From NCBI RefSeq assembly GCF_000300195.1, contig NZ_AMQH01000006.1, positions 62,001 through 126,000 on the forward strand: a stretch of 64,000 nt of DNA. The letters are read 5' to 3'. This DNA comes from Clostridium tunisiense TJ. Its GTDB lineage: Bacteria; Bacillota; Clostridia; Clostridiales; Clostridiaceae. Of this stretch, positions 8,270-18,789 are shown piece after piece. The position numbers and the translations under genes are program-made. The notes beneath the pieces are model-generated. The model saw only the letters and a list, made by a program, of their open reading frames with translations, had not been told where the DNA came from and searched no databases. How positions within the stretch are numbered: the first letter of the stretch is position 1; each line of letters begins with the position of its first letter.

Positions 8270-10279
8270 CTATCTTGTTTTAAACTTACTTAGTTCCTCA
8301 TTTAAAGTTTCTGATAAGTTTTGAAGTCCCATAACATAGTTATTAAATTCTTCCATAGTGGCATTTATTTCTTCAGTTGATGCTGATACTTCTTCTGAAG
8401 AAGCAGCTGTTTCTTCTGCTACAGAGGAGATATTTTGTATTTGACTTACGACTTCTTCTTTTTCAGTGTTAATATTTAAAACTTTTTCTTTTATGTTTTC
8501 AACTTTTTCAATTAACTTGCTTATAGAACCATAAATATCATTGAATATTACATTTGTATCTTCTACTGTTTTATCCTGTTCTATAACAATATTTTGAGCT
8601 AGTCCCATAGCTTCTACTGCGATGCTTGACTTATTTTGAATAGCTTCAACAATTCTCTTTATTTCTTCTGTAGAGTTCTTTGATTGCTCTGCTAGCTTTC
8701 TTATTTCATCAGCAACTATAGCAAAGCCTCTACCAGCTTCTCCTGCTCTTGCAGCCTCAATAGAAGCATTAAGAGATAATAGGTTTGTCTGTTCAGTTAT
8801 TTGTGTAATAGTTTGTGAAATTTTACTAATCTCTTCAGTACTTTTGCTCATATCTTCAACTATTTCAGCTACAGACTGAGTTGTTTCTTTAGTTTCTTCA
8901 GATTTATCCATAAGTAGTTTAACCATTTTTAAACCCTTATTGCTTAAATCTTTAGTATTTAAAGATACTTCATCTATTTCCTTAGTTGAGGTTTCAATGC
9001 TACCTATTCCATCTACTAACTTGTCCATTTCATCCGATGCATCCTGTGTGCTTGAAGCCTGCTGAACTGATCCATGAGATATTTCCTCTATTGCTCTTGA
9101 TACTTCTGCCACAGAAGCTGTAGTTTCTTCTGTCATTGCAGATAAGTTAGTTGCAGTATCCACAACTGTTTGTGAGGATTTTTCAACATTCCTTAAGATC
9201 TGTGATATATTTTCTATCATAAGATTAAAGTTTTTTGCTAAAACTCCAATTTCATCCTTTGATTTAACCTGAACAACTTCTGTTAAATCCCCCTTGGAAG
9301 CTTTAGTCATAACATCTTTTATCTTATTTAAACTTACAGTTATTGATCTGGTTACTAGAATTGATATACCTATTGCTATAATAGTAGTAATTATTAGTAC
9401 TATTATAATAGTCATTAAGATTGTTTTTGCATCCTTATTTAATTCATGGGCATCCATAGTTCCTAGTACAGTCCATCCTGTAACAGGGCTATTTGTATAT
9501 ACAGCAAATTTATCTTCTCCACCCTCTTCGTAGGTGTTAAAGCCTTCTTTCTTTTCCGCAACTGTGTTCCAAATTTGAAGCTTAGAAAAGGTATCAGTAC
9601 CAATTAACTTTTCATCGGGATGAGTTAAAAGCAACCCATTTTTATCAAGAAGTATGGCATAACCTTCTTCTCCAACCTTAATTTCTGCTATGCTTTTTGC
9701 TAGTGTAGTGAAGTTTATATCCATAGCAACTACACCAACTACTTCTCCATTTTTTTCTACTGCCTTTGAAATGGATACTGTAGTTTTTCCAGTGGTTGCA
9801 TCTGTATAAGGGTCGCTAAACACAACTTTTCCCTTATTTTGAGCTGCATCCTTATACCAAGGTCTTGAAGTTGGATCATAGTCAGACCCCATATCGTCAG
9901 CAGGGTATAAATAAAAACTTTTCCCAACTGTCCCCATGTATATTGATTCTATATTTGAGTTAGTCTCTTGCATACCTTTAAGACTATCCATTAGATAGGG
10001 TGAAAACTCAGGATTGCTATGTATGTTAATAAAATTATAGTTATTTGCAAGCATGGTCACATTATTCCCCATGGAGATTAGCTCTTTATCAATTCCCCTA
10101 TTTGCTTCCTTTAATAGTTGTGCACTTGAAGTCTCTAATTTTTCAACTATTATTGACTTGGACTCAAAATAAGCTACTGCTCCAAGAACAACCAGTGGAA
10201 TAATGCATATACTTAATAAACTTACTAATAACTTTGTTTTGATACTTTTAAAATTAAAACCTACCTTTATTTTACTCAT
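8270..10279 (-). CDS. Methyl-accepting chemotaxis protein, dCache type
   Basis: A 669-aa chemoreceptor. Transmembrane helix about 14-36, a periplasmic-type dCache sensor about 40-280 ([44 protein letters not shown]), second helix about 285-308, HAMP about 310-365 and signalling domain about 380-669. The hairpin tip has [39 protein letters not shown]. The dCache domain with its RPWY motif suggests a small ligand such as an amino acid or organic acid. The ATG has an AAGGAGG site. It lies alone, away from any che operon. Confidence 0.95.
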   Translation of the reverse strand: MSKIKVGFNFKSIKTKLLVSLLSICIIPLVVLGAVAYFESKSIIVEKLETSSAQLLKEANRGIDKELISMGNNVTMLANNYNFINIHSNPEFSPYLMDSLKGMQETNSNIESIYMGTVGKSFYLYPADDMGSDYDPTSRPWYKDAAQNKGKVVFSDPYTDATTGKTTVSISKAVEKNGEVVGVVAMDINFTTLAKSIAEIKVGEEGYAILLDKNGLLLTHPDEKLIGTDTFSKLQIWNTVAEKKEGFNTYEEGGEDKFAVYTNSPVTGWTVLGTMDAHELNKDAKTILMTIIIVLIITTIIAIGISILVTRSITVSLNKIKDVMTKASKGDLTEVVQVKSKDEIGVLAKNFNLMIENISQILRNVEKSSQTVVDTATNLSAMTEETTASVAEVSRAIEEISHGSVQQASSTQDASDEMDKLVDGIGSIETSTKEIDEVSLNTKDLSNKGLKMVKLLMDKSEETKETTQSVAEIVEDMSKSTEEISKISQTITQITEQTNLLSLNASIEAARAGEAGRGFAIVADEIRKLAEQSKNSTEEIKRIVEAIQNKSSIAVEAMGLAQNIVIEQDKTVEDTNVIFNDIYGSISKLIEKVENIKEKVLNINTEKEEVVSQIQNISSVAEETAASSEEVSASTEEINATMEEFNNYVMGLQNLSETLNEELSKFKTR

Positions 10280-10699
10280 GTAAAACTATACCTCCTTTTG
10301 ATTTCTTAATAAAATTAAATTAAATTCAAAATTATTAAAAATTATTTATTAATTTTACCTTTATTTATATTTTCGTTATTTTATTCTTTAACTTTATACC
10401 ATTTTTATTTTATTTCGACATGTTTTTGATATTTTTTCACCACATTTCGACATTCAACTGTGAATTATATTTTGTTTATGTTATTTATGTTATTTTAATC
10501 TCACGTTTTTATCCATAATAATTTTATTTTGGATTTAGTTCACCAGTTTTCTATCTTTTTCTTTTACCTTTTCTAAGTTTAATTCCGTTGTTTTTGCATC
10601 AAATTCTAACCTCATTACTTTGCCTTAGTTATACATATATTACTCTGATATGACGAAAATTATTGACTTTTAAAGAAGCTTAATGAAGTAATTATTATA
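10280..10699. other. Leader of the dCache chemoreceptor gene
   Basis: Very AT-rich. I looked for a c-di-GMP riboswitch, common before clostridial chemoreceptors, and see no conserved motif. No coding frame. Confidence 0.5.
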
Positions 10700-10733
10700 A
10701 AAAAAGGTTACCCTAATAAATTTAGGATAACCT
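10700..10733 (-). terminator. Terminator after DUF401 gene
   Basis: Minus strand GGTTATCCTAAAT pairs with the AGGGTAACC side and is followed by seven T. Confidence 0.8.
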
Positions 10734-10804
10734 GATGAATTTTATAATCTAATGGGTTTCACTTTAAAATTTCTTTCTACTTTAACAAGAAGTTCACTAG
10801 ACAT

Positions 10805-10850
10805 CGGTATTATTAGATAACTTTGTTAAGAAAGTTATCTAATAATTTTC
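10805..10850. repeat. Perfect inverted repeat downstream of DUF401 gene
   Basis: ATTATTAGATAACTTT and its exact reverse complement, separated by six bases. It lacks a clear T-run on the gene's strand and sits before the true terminator. Confidence 0.6.
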
Positions 10851-10916
10851 CCCCTAGGTCTATATGCAATCCAGAAGGTGTGAGACTCCTCTTAACTTAC
10901 CTCTTTCCATAAAAAT

Positions 10917-12122
10917 TTATAGAACTAGATATAATAAGTAACTATAAATAGAGCTAATCACAATGAAGGTCAGTAATATTGGTATAGTCTTTTTTATTAA
11001 ATCTATAAATGAGGTGCCATAGTGCTCTACTACTATTGCTAAACAAATGTGAGTCGGTGAAATCTGCATAGCAATATAGGTTGTACACATGATTAGTATC
11101 ATTAATGCTAGTCCACCATTTGGGATAGTAGCATATGCTAAAGGTACAGCAATAGCTATCATACCTTGACCACCTGCCACTAAAGTGCCAAAGAAAAATA
11201 AAAGCATAAAAATAATTACTGGTGGAATTGGTAGTGATGAAAAGTACCCAGGTAATCTTTGAATAACTCCTGTAAATGTCAAAATTTCTTTAAACATCAT
11301 TATTACAATAGTAGTTAATATTAGTTTACATTCTATTGCCGACTCAAATATTGGCTTTATCTCTTCAAAGCTAAATTTATTTAGAAGAAATGAAAGTATT
11401 ATAATAGGTACAACTGCATAATGAACAGGAGTTTTAAACACTAAGATAATTGCAATGGTGAGCACAATTGGCCATAAGCTAATTATTAGGTTTTTCATAT
11501 CTTTACCTTTGTTAGTTGATTCTTTCAGTTCAATATCTTTGGGAATTTTTTTAACATACATAAAATACCCTAATAAAAATAATACAACCACCATAGGTAG
11601 CATTGCTATTACGAAAGCTGTCATATCTACGCCCGAAAGATTTAATGCTAATAATATGGTGGAATAGGTGGGTAAAAAGGCTTCTGAAATATGCCTAAAA
11701 TAGCTAGTAATAAAAGTTTTTTCCTCCTTGCTTATATAGTCTCCACCAGCATTGTCAACTATAGGAGAAGCTATTAGCACTGCACCAGCAGATGGTAATA
11801 AGCCAATTATAAATGGAGCAACCATTGCATTTATTCGTCTGTTGTTAAATAAATTGCTTAAGGATTTTTCTGCTAGCAATAAATGATTTCTTTTTTCCAT
11901 CATTCTTTGAAGAAAGGTAATTGTATAAAAGGCCAAAACCAGATTAATTGTATCTAAGCTAAAAGCTCCATGTTTCATCAGTTTAATAGCTTGTAACGGA
12001 TTTATTCCATATAAGAAAATTGTACCTAATATACCAGCAGATATTGATATATATAGAGGTTTTTTTAGCTTTATTACTATAACTATACAAGAGAATATTA
12101 ATATTAGTTTGATAATGTCCAC
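10917..12122 (-). CDS. DUF401 family membrane protein
   Basis: A 401-aa polytopic protein with about ten hydrophobic helices, matching DUF401 (LLPSAGAVLIASPIVDNAGG, SYFRHISEAFLPTYSTILL, GGQGMIAIAVPLAYATIPNGG, AMQISPTHICLAIVVEHYG). It belongs to a transporter-like superfamily related to anion/organic acid carriers, but no substrate is known. The ATG has an AAAGGAGG site. An HxlR regulator lies 170 bases upstream on the same strand and may control it. Confidence 0.85.
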   Translation of the reverse strand: MDIIKLILIFSCIVIVIKLKKPLYISISAGILGTIFLYGINPLQAIKLMKHGAFSLDTINLVLAFYTITFLQRMMEKRNHLLLAEKSLSNLFNNRRINAMVAPFIIGLLPSAGAVLIASPIVDNAGGDYISKEEKTFITSYFRHISEAFLPTYSTILLALNLSGVDMTAFVIAMLPMVVVLFLLGYFMYVKKIPKDIELKESTNKGKDMKNLIISLWPIVLTIAIILVFKTPVHYAVVPIIILSFLLNKFSFEEIKPIFESAIECKLILTTIVIMMFKEILTFTGVIQRLPGYFSSLPIPPVIIFMLLFFFGTLVAGGQGMIAIAVPLAYATIPNGGLALMILIMCTTYIAMQISPTHICLAIVVEHYGTSFIDLIKKTIPILLTFIVISSIYSYLLYLVL

Positions 12123-12295
12123 AGTAGTCCTCCTTTAAATTTCTAAAGTCATTATTGAGCTATATTTTTAACTAAGCTACTAACTCTTTTATCCACAGAA
12201 CACCATTAGTATTTTACCTATTTAAAAGATGAAATTTATGTAAAGTTATTATTTCCAAGGCTGAAAATTTATTGTTAAAACTATTATAGGTAGTG

Positions 12296-12676
12296 TTATT
12301 CATTGTTATAATCACACTTCTGGCATTGAGTCATTATATGCTCACTGTCATTTTTATGATAAGCTCCAGACCATTTACAAATACTTTGTAAAATTGGCAC
12401 AACAGATTTCCCTTTCTTCGTTAATGAATACTCTACCTTAGGAGGAATTTCATCATATTGTTCCCTTCTTACTATGTTATCTGAAATTAACTTCTTTAAA
12501 GTGGCTGCTAATACTGCATCTGTTATATCTGTCATTTCATTGCGAATTTCGCTATAGCGCAAAATTTGTTTTTCAGCTAGCACACATATAATACGTGAAT
12601 TCCACTTGCCGCCAAATATATCCAATCCATACTCTAAAGGACATCTAATTTCTTTTTCTAATTTTGGCTTATACAT
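12296..12676 (-). CDS. HxlR family transcriptional regulator
   Basis: A 126-aa winged-helix protein with the HxlR pattern CPLEYGLDIFGGKWNSRIICVL, LRYSEIRNEMTDITDAVLAATLKKL, VEYSLTKKGKSVVPILQSICKW. It begins with a conserved Cys near residue 12 that in some relatives senses thiol-reactive compounds, and ends with a CQKC pair that might bind metal. The ATG at 12676 has a GGAGG site; the longer frame from 12691 starts in that site. It probably regulates itself and perhaps the DUF401 gene next downstream. Confidence 0.88.
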   Translation of the reverse strand: MYKPKLEKEIRCPLEYGLDIFGGKWNSRIICVLAEKQILRYSEIRNEMTDITDAVLAATLKKLISDNIVRREQYDEIPPKVEYSLTKKGKSVVPILQSICKWSGAYHKNDSEHIMTQCQKCDYNNE

Positions 12677-12971
12677 CTGACATTCCTCCAATACTCCTGA
12701 TACATAAATTATAACCTTTGTTACTATCCATGAACAAGTTACTATGAAATTTATTAGTTACTCATTAATTTTACCTATATCTTGTTGATAGCTCCACATA
12801 TGAAGCTAACAGAAGGTCCTCCTAATTGAAAAAACAAATTAGCATTCTTAATTTTTTCTAGCATTTATCTTATCTTAAGAATATTATTAAGATATGTATT
12901 AAGAATATTTTATTTAAACGATATAATAAAATGTAAATACATATAAATTTAGATATTGGAGGGTGAATCAT

Positions 12972-14741
12972 TTGAAAAAGGCTCGGAAAATTACATCACA
13001 AGGTAAGCTTAGACTAATTTCTGTCTTTTGCCTACTCACTCTTATTTTTACTATACTTTTGTCTAGATTATTTTATATAATGATAAATAAATCTAAAACC
13101 TATAAAGCTATGGCACAATCACAGTGGACAAACCAAATGAAGATATCTCCTCGAAGGGGTAATATCTTGGATAGAAATGGTAACAAACTTGCAGTAACAG
13201 TTGATGAATACAGAATAGATCTAGATCTTGTTACCTTAAATCAGACTCTTAAAGATAAGAACATTACAATAAGTGAATTAGCTTCAACACTTTCAAACAT
13301 CTTAGGTATGAAACCAGAAGATATTAGTGGAATATTTGATAAAAAACTTGATAACGGTGACCCTATTACCTCGGCAATTTTAAAACGAAGTGTAGAAAAA
13401 TCCCATGCTGATGAAATTAAATCACTTGATTTAAGAGGCATCATAATATCTCCAGAACTTGAAAGATACTACCCCAACAATAATTTATTATCTCAAGTTA
13501 TAGGTCATACTGATTATGATGGGAAGGGTATTACTGGGGTTGAATTTAACTATGGTAAAGAACTTGAGGGCATCTCAGGCCTTAAGGGCTTTGAGGCAGA
13601 TATTGCTGGAAATCAACTGCCCTATGATTCTTTTAATGTAAATGCAATTCATGGTGAGGATATTATTCTGACAATTGATCAAAACATACAACTAATGGCT
13701 GAAAAAGCTGCTGAAAAAGCACTTAAGGATAATAAAGCTAAATCAGTTTCTATAACAATAATGGACCCTAACAATGGAGAAGTGCTAGCCATGACAAATA
13801 AACCAGATTATAATTTAAATTCCCCTTGGGAGGTTGGCACTACTTCAGAGGAAATTCAAAATGCTTGGAAAAACAATGCAATACAAAGTGCCTTTGAACC
13901 TGGCTCCATCTTTAAAGCAATAACTGCTGCTGCCGCATTAGAAAACAACTTAGTTGATGAAAATTATAGATTTACTTGTAATGGAAGTCTTAAAGTTGGA
14001 GACAAAACAATATATTGCTGGCAAAGAAATGGACATGGTGAAGAAAACCTGGTTGATATTTTAAAGAATTCCTGTAATGTTGGCTTTATGGAGCTTGGTG
14101 AAAAAATAGGTAAAGAAAAATTGCTAGACTTTGTAAAAAAAATGGGGTTTGGTGTAAAGACAGGCATTGACTTACCTGGTGAATCTACTGGAATTCTTTC
14201 GCAAAGTAGTTCTATAGGACCTGTGGAACTTGCTACCATGTCTTTCGGACAAGGAGTAGCTGTTACTCAAGTTCAATATTTAGCCGCTTTTAATGCCATT
14301 GCAAATGGTGGGACCTTGATAACTCCTCATATAATGAAAGATGTTGTACATTATGAAGGCGACACAAAAGTGATAGATAAGAAATTTGATCAGTCTAATG
14401 AAAAAAAGGTTATAAGCGATAATACCTCCACTAAATTAAGATTCGCCCTTGAAAAAGTTGTAACTGATGGAGTAGGAAAACCTGCTTTTGTTGAAGGGCT
14501 TCGTATTGGTGGAAAGACCGGTACAGCTCAAAAATCCAATTCATCTACAGGTCAGTATGAATCCGAAAAGTATATAACCTCTTTCGCTGGCATGGCTCCT
14601 GTGGATAATCCTAAAATAACAATGCTAATAACTATAAATGAACCTGATCCATCAAAATACTATGCTGCACAAACAGCAGCACCTGTCGGTAAAACTTTAT
14701 TTACCGACATTATGAATTATTTAAACACTAAGGCCCCATAG
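12972..14741 (+). CDS. Penicillin-binding protein (class B, FtsI/SpoVD-like)
   Basis: A 589-aa membrane-anchored transpeptidase that cross-links peptidoglycan. Transmembrane helix about 15-37, dimerisation/pedestal domain about 50-215 (RRGNILDRNGNKLA), and transpeptidase domain about 245-585 with SIFK (active-site Ser), SCN and KTGT motifs. SpoVD proteins usually end in a PASTA domain; this one stops right after the catalytic domain, so it may be a PBP2/FtsI type. The TTG at 12972 sits 8 bases after GGAGGG; the GTG at 12963 overlaps that site. It stands alone, outside any division cluster, and has its own terminator. Confidence 0.88.
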   Translation: MKKARKITSQGKLRLISVFCLLTLIFTILLSRLFYIMINKSKTYKAMAQSQWTNQMKISPRRGNILDRNGNKLAVTVDEYRIDLDLVTLNQTLKDKNITISELASTLSNILGMKPEDISGIFDKKLDNGDPITSAILKRSVEKSHADEIKSLDLRGIIISPELERYYPNNNLLSQVIGHTDYDGKGITGVEFNYGKELEGISGLKGFEADIAGNQLPYDSFNVNAIHGEDIILTIDQNIQLMAEKAAEKALKDNKAKSVSITIMDPNNGEVLAMTNKPDYNLNSPWEVGTTSEEIQNAWKNNAIQSAFEPGSIFKAITAAAALENNLVDENYRFTCNGSLKVGDKTIYCWQRNGHGEENLVDILKNSCNVGFMELGEKIGKEKLLDFVKKMGFGVKTGIDLPGESTGILSQSSSIGPVELATMSFGQGVAVTQVQYLAAFNAIANGGTLITPHIMKDVVHYEGDTKVIDKKFDQSNEKKVISDNTSTKLRFALEKVVTDGVGKPAFVEGLRIGGKTGTAQKSNSSTGQYESEKYITSFAGMAPVDNPKITMLITINEPDPSKYYAAQTAAPVGKTLFTDIMNYLNTKAP

Positions 14742-14784
14742 TATATGGAAACCACTTCAACTTCAGAAACCTTCTTAGAAACAC

Positions 14785-14820
14785 AAAAAGGATTACCATA
14801 AACTTGGTAATCCTTTTATT
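14785..14820 (+). terminator. Terminator of the penicillin-binding protein gene
   Basis: AAAAGGATTACCA pairs with TGGTAATCCTTTT across a short loop, followed by T-rich sequence; it may also serve the convergent small gene. Confidence 0.8.
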
Positions 14821-14835
14821 ATAATTAATTACTTC

Positions 14836-15120
14836 CTACTGAAATTCTACTGACCCGCCTGCTTGTTTAATAGCACTTACTATGCCCGCTAAATTTAAAC
14901 CATTATTTCCACCTAATAAAGGAATTCTTACTATTAGACATATTCCACCTGGGGATGTTACTTCTAAAAGATTTAATAAGTTAATTGTAGTTCCTGCTGG
15001 AATATTAATTCTTAATATTGTCCCTGGTAATTGTGGGCAATTATTTTGTGGATATTTATCTTCATGATTCTTATTACAATTCTTATTATAAGTGTTAGGA
15101 GTTATATAATCCTCAAACAT
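14836..15120 (-). CDS. Small hypothetical protein, hydrophobic C-terminal half
   Basis: 94 aa, not recognised. The first 30 residues are polar and Asn/Lys/Cys-rich (CNKNHEDKYPQNNC); the rest is an apolar, glycine-rich stretch (PGTILRINIPAGTTINLLNLLEV, GGICLIVRIPLLGG) likely to form beta structure. The gene has a convincing GAGGTGA ribosome binding site and its own upstream region. A polar head followed by a sticky beta-rich tail is seen in spore-surface proteins, but that is only a suggestion. Confidence 0.6.
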   Translation of the reverse strand: MFEDYITPNTYNKNCNKNHEDKYPQNNCPQLPGTILRINIPAGTTINLLNLLEVTSPGGICLIVRIPLLGGNNGLNLAGIVSAIKQAGGSVEFQ

Positions 15121-15498
15121 TTAAATCACCTCGTATTATTTTCTGTATTATATCCTATTCATAAACATGGACAAGTGTTACAGTTTTTTATATAATTTTC
15201 TTACCTTGGCCATTGTCACTATGAATCCTAGAGATGAATAATGCAATATTAGGGCTTAATATTCCTTGTATATTCCTTAATAACTTAATATTATATTATA
15301 AAGATTTTATAAATTTAATCGATATTATAATTTGATTATCTCACAAAAATGCTTTCTTAAAAGCCACCGAAAATTATTTGTGCTACTTACATTAATAAAG
15401 GCCCTTCAAATTACATAGTGGAATTTAGGTGTGTTTTATTGTGACTTAATCATAATTTATATTATTCATAAGCAAGATTTTAAGAAAGAAGGGATTAA
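15121..15498. other. Divergent intergenic region
   Basis: Separates the small hypothetical gene (minus) from the chemoreceptor gene (plus). AT-rich with no convincing extra gene or RNA. Confidence 0.5.
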
Positions 15499-17208
15499 AT
15501 GATTAAAAATTTAAGAATGCGTCTCAAAATATTAACATTATCAGTAACAGCCCTAATTATAATTTTAGTGGTTGCTGGCGTAGGCTTCCTAAATATTCAG
15601 GATACCAATAGTGACTTAGCTTCCCTGTATGATAATAATCTATTACCTGTGCAATATCTTAATGATAATAGAAACCAGGCCAGAGCCATTGAAGCTGATA
15701 TTTATGCCACAATTTTAAATGTTGGTAATAAAGATAAGCAGCAAGAAAAAGTAAATGATATAGAAAAAAGAAGTAAAAGTTTCGATGATAATTTTAGTAA
15801 ATACAAAAAACTAGATCTAGATAAATTCGAAACTGATTTAATTCCAGTACTTGAGGAAAACTTAAAAAAGTATAGAGAAGGTAGAGATGAAGTTATAAAA
15901 CTAGCTTTAGAGGGAAAACAAAGTGAATCAGCTACGAAGTTCGCTTCCACTCAAATTCACCTTGATGCCTTTCAAAAGAACTTAAAAGATTTAGCAGATT
16001 ATAACATAAGTGATGCTGAAAAAGTAAAAATTCACAATGATGAAGGTGCCAAAGCACTTACGAGATTTTACATAATTTTAATACTACTTTCAACAATTAT
16101 AGGAGTTGTTATGTCACGTATTGTTTCAACCAGTATTGTAAAGCCCCTACTGACTATAAAAGACTTTGCAAACAGACTTAAAAACTCTGACTTTACAACT
16201 CCTATTGACCTAGCAAGAAAAGATGAGCTTGGGCAAATTGCAGCGGCTCTTAATGAAGCCCAAAGTCAAATTGGTTCCCTTATAGGTGAAGTTCAAGCTT
16301 CTGTTAATGATTTAAGCTCCGAAAGTGAAGAACTCTCCGCGACAGTAGAAGAGATTACCGCAAAACTTGAGGAAATAAATATAACCACAGAACAAATTGC
16401 CTCCTCAGCACAAGATGCTAGTGCTGGAGCTGAAGAAATCGCAGCTTCTACAGAAGAGGTGGATGCAAGTATTCAAGAACTTTCCTCTCAAGCACTAGAA
16501 GGAAGTAATAAGGCAGATAGTATTAAACGTAATGCTACTACAGTGAAAAAAGAAAGCAATGATGCCTTTGAAAAAATGCAAGCAATTCAATTAGAAAAGG
16601 AAAAAAACATTCGTGAAGCTCTTAAAAAAGCTGAAGTGGTAGAAAACATAAAGATGATGGCAGATGCAATTTCTAGCATTTCAGAACAAACTAATCTTCT
16701 TGCACTAAATGCAGCTATTGAAGCAGCAAGGGCTGGGGAGCAAGGAAGAGGCTTTGCAGTGGTGGCTGAAGAAGTTAGAAAGCTTGCAGAACAATCCTCT
16801 CAAGCTGTAGTTAAAATTCAGGAAACAATAACTGAAGTAAGAGAAGCCTTTTCTGATTTAAAAGAAAACAGTAATGAAATCTTAGGCTTTTTAAATAAAG
16901 ATATTTCAGAGCAATTTAAAAAGTTCCTTGAAGTGAGCAAGGACTATTATGATAGCGCAGATTTCTACGCTAAGATTTCAGAAAACATAGCTTCCATGTC
17001 TGAAGAAATCACAGCAACTGTTGATCAAGTTAATGGTGCTATACAAGACATGGCCTTACAAGCTCAAAATACTAGTGAGAGTTCTGAAGGTATAAAAGAT
17101 GGAGTTAACGAGACTGCTATGGGCATGAATCAAGTTTCTGTGGCCGCTCAACATCAAGCTGCAATGGCAGAAAAACTAAGCGAATTAGTTTCAACCTTTA
17201 AAATATAA
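15499..17208 (+). CDS. Methyl-accepting chemotaxis protein, four-helix-bundle sensor
   Basis: A 569-aa chemoreceptor. Transmembrane helix about 12-31, an all-helical 4HB_MCP sensor about 35-185 (dense in Asp/Lys with the [14 protein letters not shown] opening), second helix about 190-208, HAMP about 210-265 and signalling domain to the end. The tip has [39 protein letters not shown]. The ATG follows AAGAAGGGA. The sensor class differs from the dCache receptor 5 kb upstream, so the two should sense different signals. Confidence 0.94.
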   Translation: MIKNLRMRLKILTLSVTALIIILVVAGVGFLNIQDTNSDLASLYDNNLLPVQYLNDNRNQARAIEADIYATILNVGNKDKQQEKVNDIEKRSKSFDDNFSKYKKLDLDKFETDLIPVLEENLKKYREGRDEVIKLALEGKQSESATKFASTQIHLDAFQKNLKDLADYNISDAEKVKIHNDEGAKALTRFYIILILLSTIIGVVMSRIVSTSIVKPLLTIKDFANRLKNSDFTTPIDLARKDELGQIAAALNEAQSQIGSLIGEVQASVNDLSSESEELSATVEEITAKLEEINITTEQIASSAQDASAGAEEIAASTEEVDASIQELSSQALEGSNKADSIKRNATTVKKESNDAFEKMQAIQLEKEKNIREALKKAEVVENIKMMADAISSISEQTNLLALNAAIEAARAGEQGRGFAVVAEEVRKLAEQSSQAVVKIQETITEVREAFSDLKENSNEILGFLNKDISEQFKKFLEVSKDYYDSADFYAKISENIASMSEEITATVDQVNGAIQDMALQAQNTSESSEGIKDGVNETAMGMNQVSVAAQHQAAMAEKLSELVSTFKI

Positions 17209-17228
17209 TCTTATAATCATAAAAAACA

Positions 17229-17262
17229 CATATTTATATCACCTTATATTGATATAAATATG
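17229..17262 (+). repeat. Hairpin downstream of chemoreceptor gene
   Basis: CATATTTATATCA pairs exactly with TGATATAAATATG. No T-run; the true terminator follows immediately. Confidence 0.6.
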
Positions 17263-17272
17263 CGTTGGTACA

Positions 17273-17320
17273 AATAGATATAGATATAAATAAGTATTGA
17301 TATCTATATCTATTTTTTTA
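17273..17320 (+). terminator. Terminator of the chemoreceptor gene
   Basis: A perfect 15-base stem AATAGATATAGATAT/ATATCTATATCTATT followed by seven T. Confidence 0.88.
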
Positions 17321-17456
17321 TTCTTATCTTCTTAAGAAGATATAGTGTTTAAGCCACTTTCAGAGTTTTTCCGAAAAAACTCACCTGAAAACTCTATAAA
17401 GAATGATCCTAAAATCCATCTTTGGATACTAGTCATTTGAAAACCTAAGTTAAAAG

Positions 17457-17900
17457 TTACTTGCCCTTTTTATGACACCACTGCCCACAAAACTCTGCTT
17501 TTTTACTACATAATACTTCAGTTGAACTACATTTGGGGCAAAGTTCCTTGTCTTGCTGAAAGTTAATATCATATACCTCACCACAATCCATGCACTTAAA
17601 CTTACAGTGATTTGTAGTGTAGTTTCCGCCTTCAATTCTTATAGCTTTTCCTTCTGTTAAGGCTATAGCTACCTTTTTTCTGGCACTATCAATTATATTT
17701 TGAAAGGTTTGTCGTGATACTTGCATTCTTTCTGCGCACTCTTCTTGGTTTAATTCTTCTATATCCTTAAGCCTCATAGCTTCTAATTCTTCAACTTTTA
17801 GCATAACTTCTTCAATTTCACATTTTGGTTTTCCAAAAGGTACAAAGTAGTTACTTTCTGGGAAAAACTCTACTCTTCTAAACTTCACTGGTCTTGCCAT
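17457..17900 (-). CDS. DUF134 family DNA-binding protein
   Basis: A 147-aa protein. The N-terminus MARPVKFRRVEFFP and the following LEAMRLKDIEELNQEECAERMQVSRQTFQNII helix-turn-helix are typical of DUF134, a family of predicted transcription regulators. The C-terminal 50 residues hold many cysteines (CKFKCMDCGEVY, CPKCSSTEVLC, CGQWC), likely a zinc ribbon or Fe-S site. It sits next to and divergent from a NifX/NifB-type cofactor-binding protein, a pairing seen repeatedly for this family. A GGAGG site precedes the ATG. Confidence 0.87.
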   Translation of the reverse strand: MARPVKFRRVEFFPESNYFVPFGKPKCEIEEVMLKVEELEAMRLKDIEELNQEECAERMQVSRQTFQNIIDSARKKVAIALTEGKAIRIEGGNYTTNHCKFKCMDCGEVYDINFQQDKELCPKCSSTEVLCSKKAEFCGQWCHKKGK

Positions 17901-18201
17901 TATTATCCTCCCAACATTTTCTTAATGACTATATGAATACTGTAGGGCATTGATTTATACGTTACCTATATTACTAACTTCAATGCTTTATTGTGAAGAA
18001 TAAAATATTCTTTCACCTTAGAACCCTATTTCTATAGTTCAAAGTCATTTTTAAAATTTATCTTTATTATACTACCAAACTAAATATATTTGTACGTCTA
18101 CTACTAAGTTTTCTTCTATCTTCCTCTTCATAATAGATAATGGATATATTATTTTATATCTACTACCCTGATTATCTATAAATAAAAAAATAATTGCATA
18201 T

Positions 18202-18250
18202 TTGACATACTTTTAAAAGAGGTTTATTATAATTATATTAGGCATATGCC
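18202..18250 (+). promoter_or_regulatory. Promoter and palindromic operator of the NifX-like gene
   Basis: TTGACA (18202-18207), 17-base spacer, TATTAT (18225-18230), followed at 18241-18250 by the perfect palindrome GGCATATGCC near the transcription start. The palindrome is a natural candidate site for the adjacent DUF134 regulator. Confidence 0.65.
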
Positions 18251-18299
18251 AATAACTTTTTTTGTATTTTGGTTTATTAATTTTATTGGAGGTTATATT

Positions 18300-18665
18300 A
18301 TGAAAATTGCATTACCATCTCGTAATAATTCTATTGATAGTCACTTTGGACATTGTGAGTATTTCACAGTTTTTACCGTTGACACTAATACTAAAGAAAT
18401 CCTTTCTTCTGAACAAGTAGCTTCTCCAGCAGGCTGTGGCTGTAAGTCAAATATCGCTTCAGTTCTTGTTGATATGGGAGTTAAGGTTATGCTTGCGGGA
18501 AACATGGGAGACGGAGCTGTAAGAGTACTTAATAATGTAGGAATTCAGGTATTACGTGGCTGCTCAGGAGATGTAAAGGCTGTAGCTTCTAACTGGCTTC
18601 AAGGTGCTGTTGTAGATTCAGGAGACTCTTGTCATGCCCACGACCACGAATGTCATAACCATTAA
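18300..18665 (+). CDS. NifB/NifX-type Fe-Mo cofactor-binding family protein
   Basis: A 121-aa protein of the dinitrogenase iron-molybdenum cofactor-binding family: MKIALPS, DSHFGHCEYFTVF, a GCGCKSNIASVLVDMGVKVMLAGNMGDGAV core and the GIQVLRGCSGD motif. It ends in a His-rich SCHAHDHECHNH tail. No nitrogenase genes are in view, so it is one of the many non-nif members that bind Fe-S or Mo-Fe-S clusters. The start is ATG 18300 with a GGAGG site; the longer frame from 18246 starts inside the palindromic operator. Confidence 0.87.
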   Translation: MKIALPSRNNSIDSHFGHCEYFTVFTVDTNTKEILSSEQVASPAGCGCKSNIASVLVDMGVKVMLAGNMGDGAVRVLNNVGIQVLRGCSGDVKAVASNWLQGAVVDSGDSCHAHDHECHNH

Positions 18666-18693
18666 AAATAATACTAATTATTTTAACTAAACA

Positions 18694-18740
18694 AAACCAC
18701 TATATGAATTTTAGATAATTATATAGTGGTTTCTATTTTT
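18694..18740 (+). terminator. Terminator of the NifX-like gene
   Basis: AACCACTATATGAATT pairs with the AATTATATAGTGGTT side and leads to a run of T. Confidence 0.82.
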
Positions 18741-18789
18741 TTTGAAGGCTGATATAATGTGTTTAGAATATTTATAAAGGAGTTATTAT

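Noticed and set aside
10280..10916. c-di-GMP riboswitch before the chemoreceptor
   Set aside because: The conserved aptamer blocks are not present.
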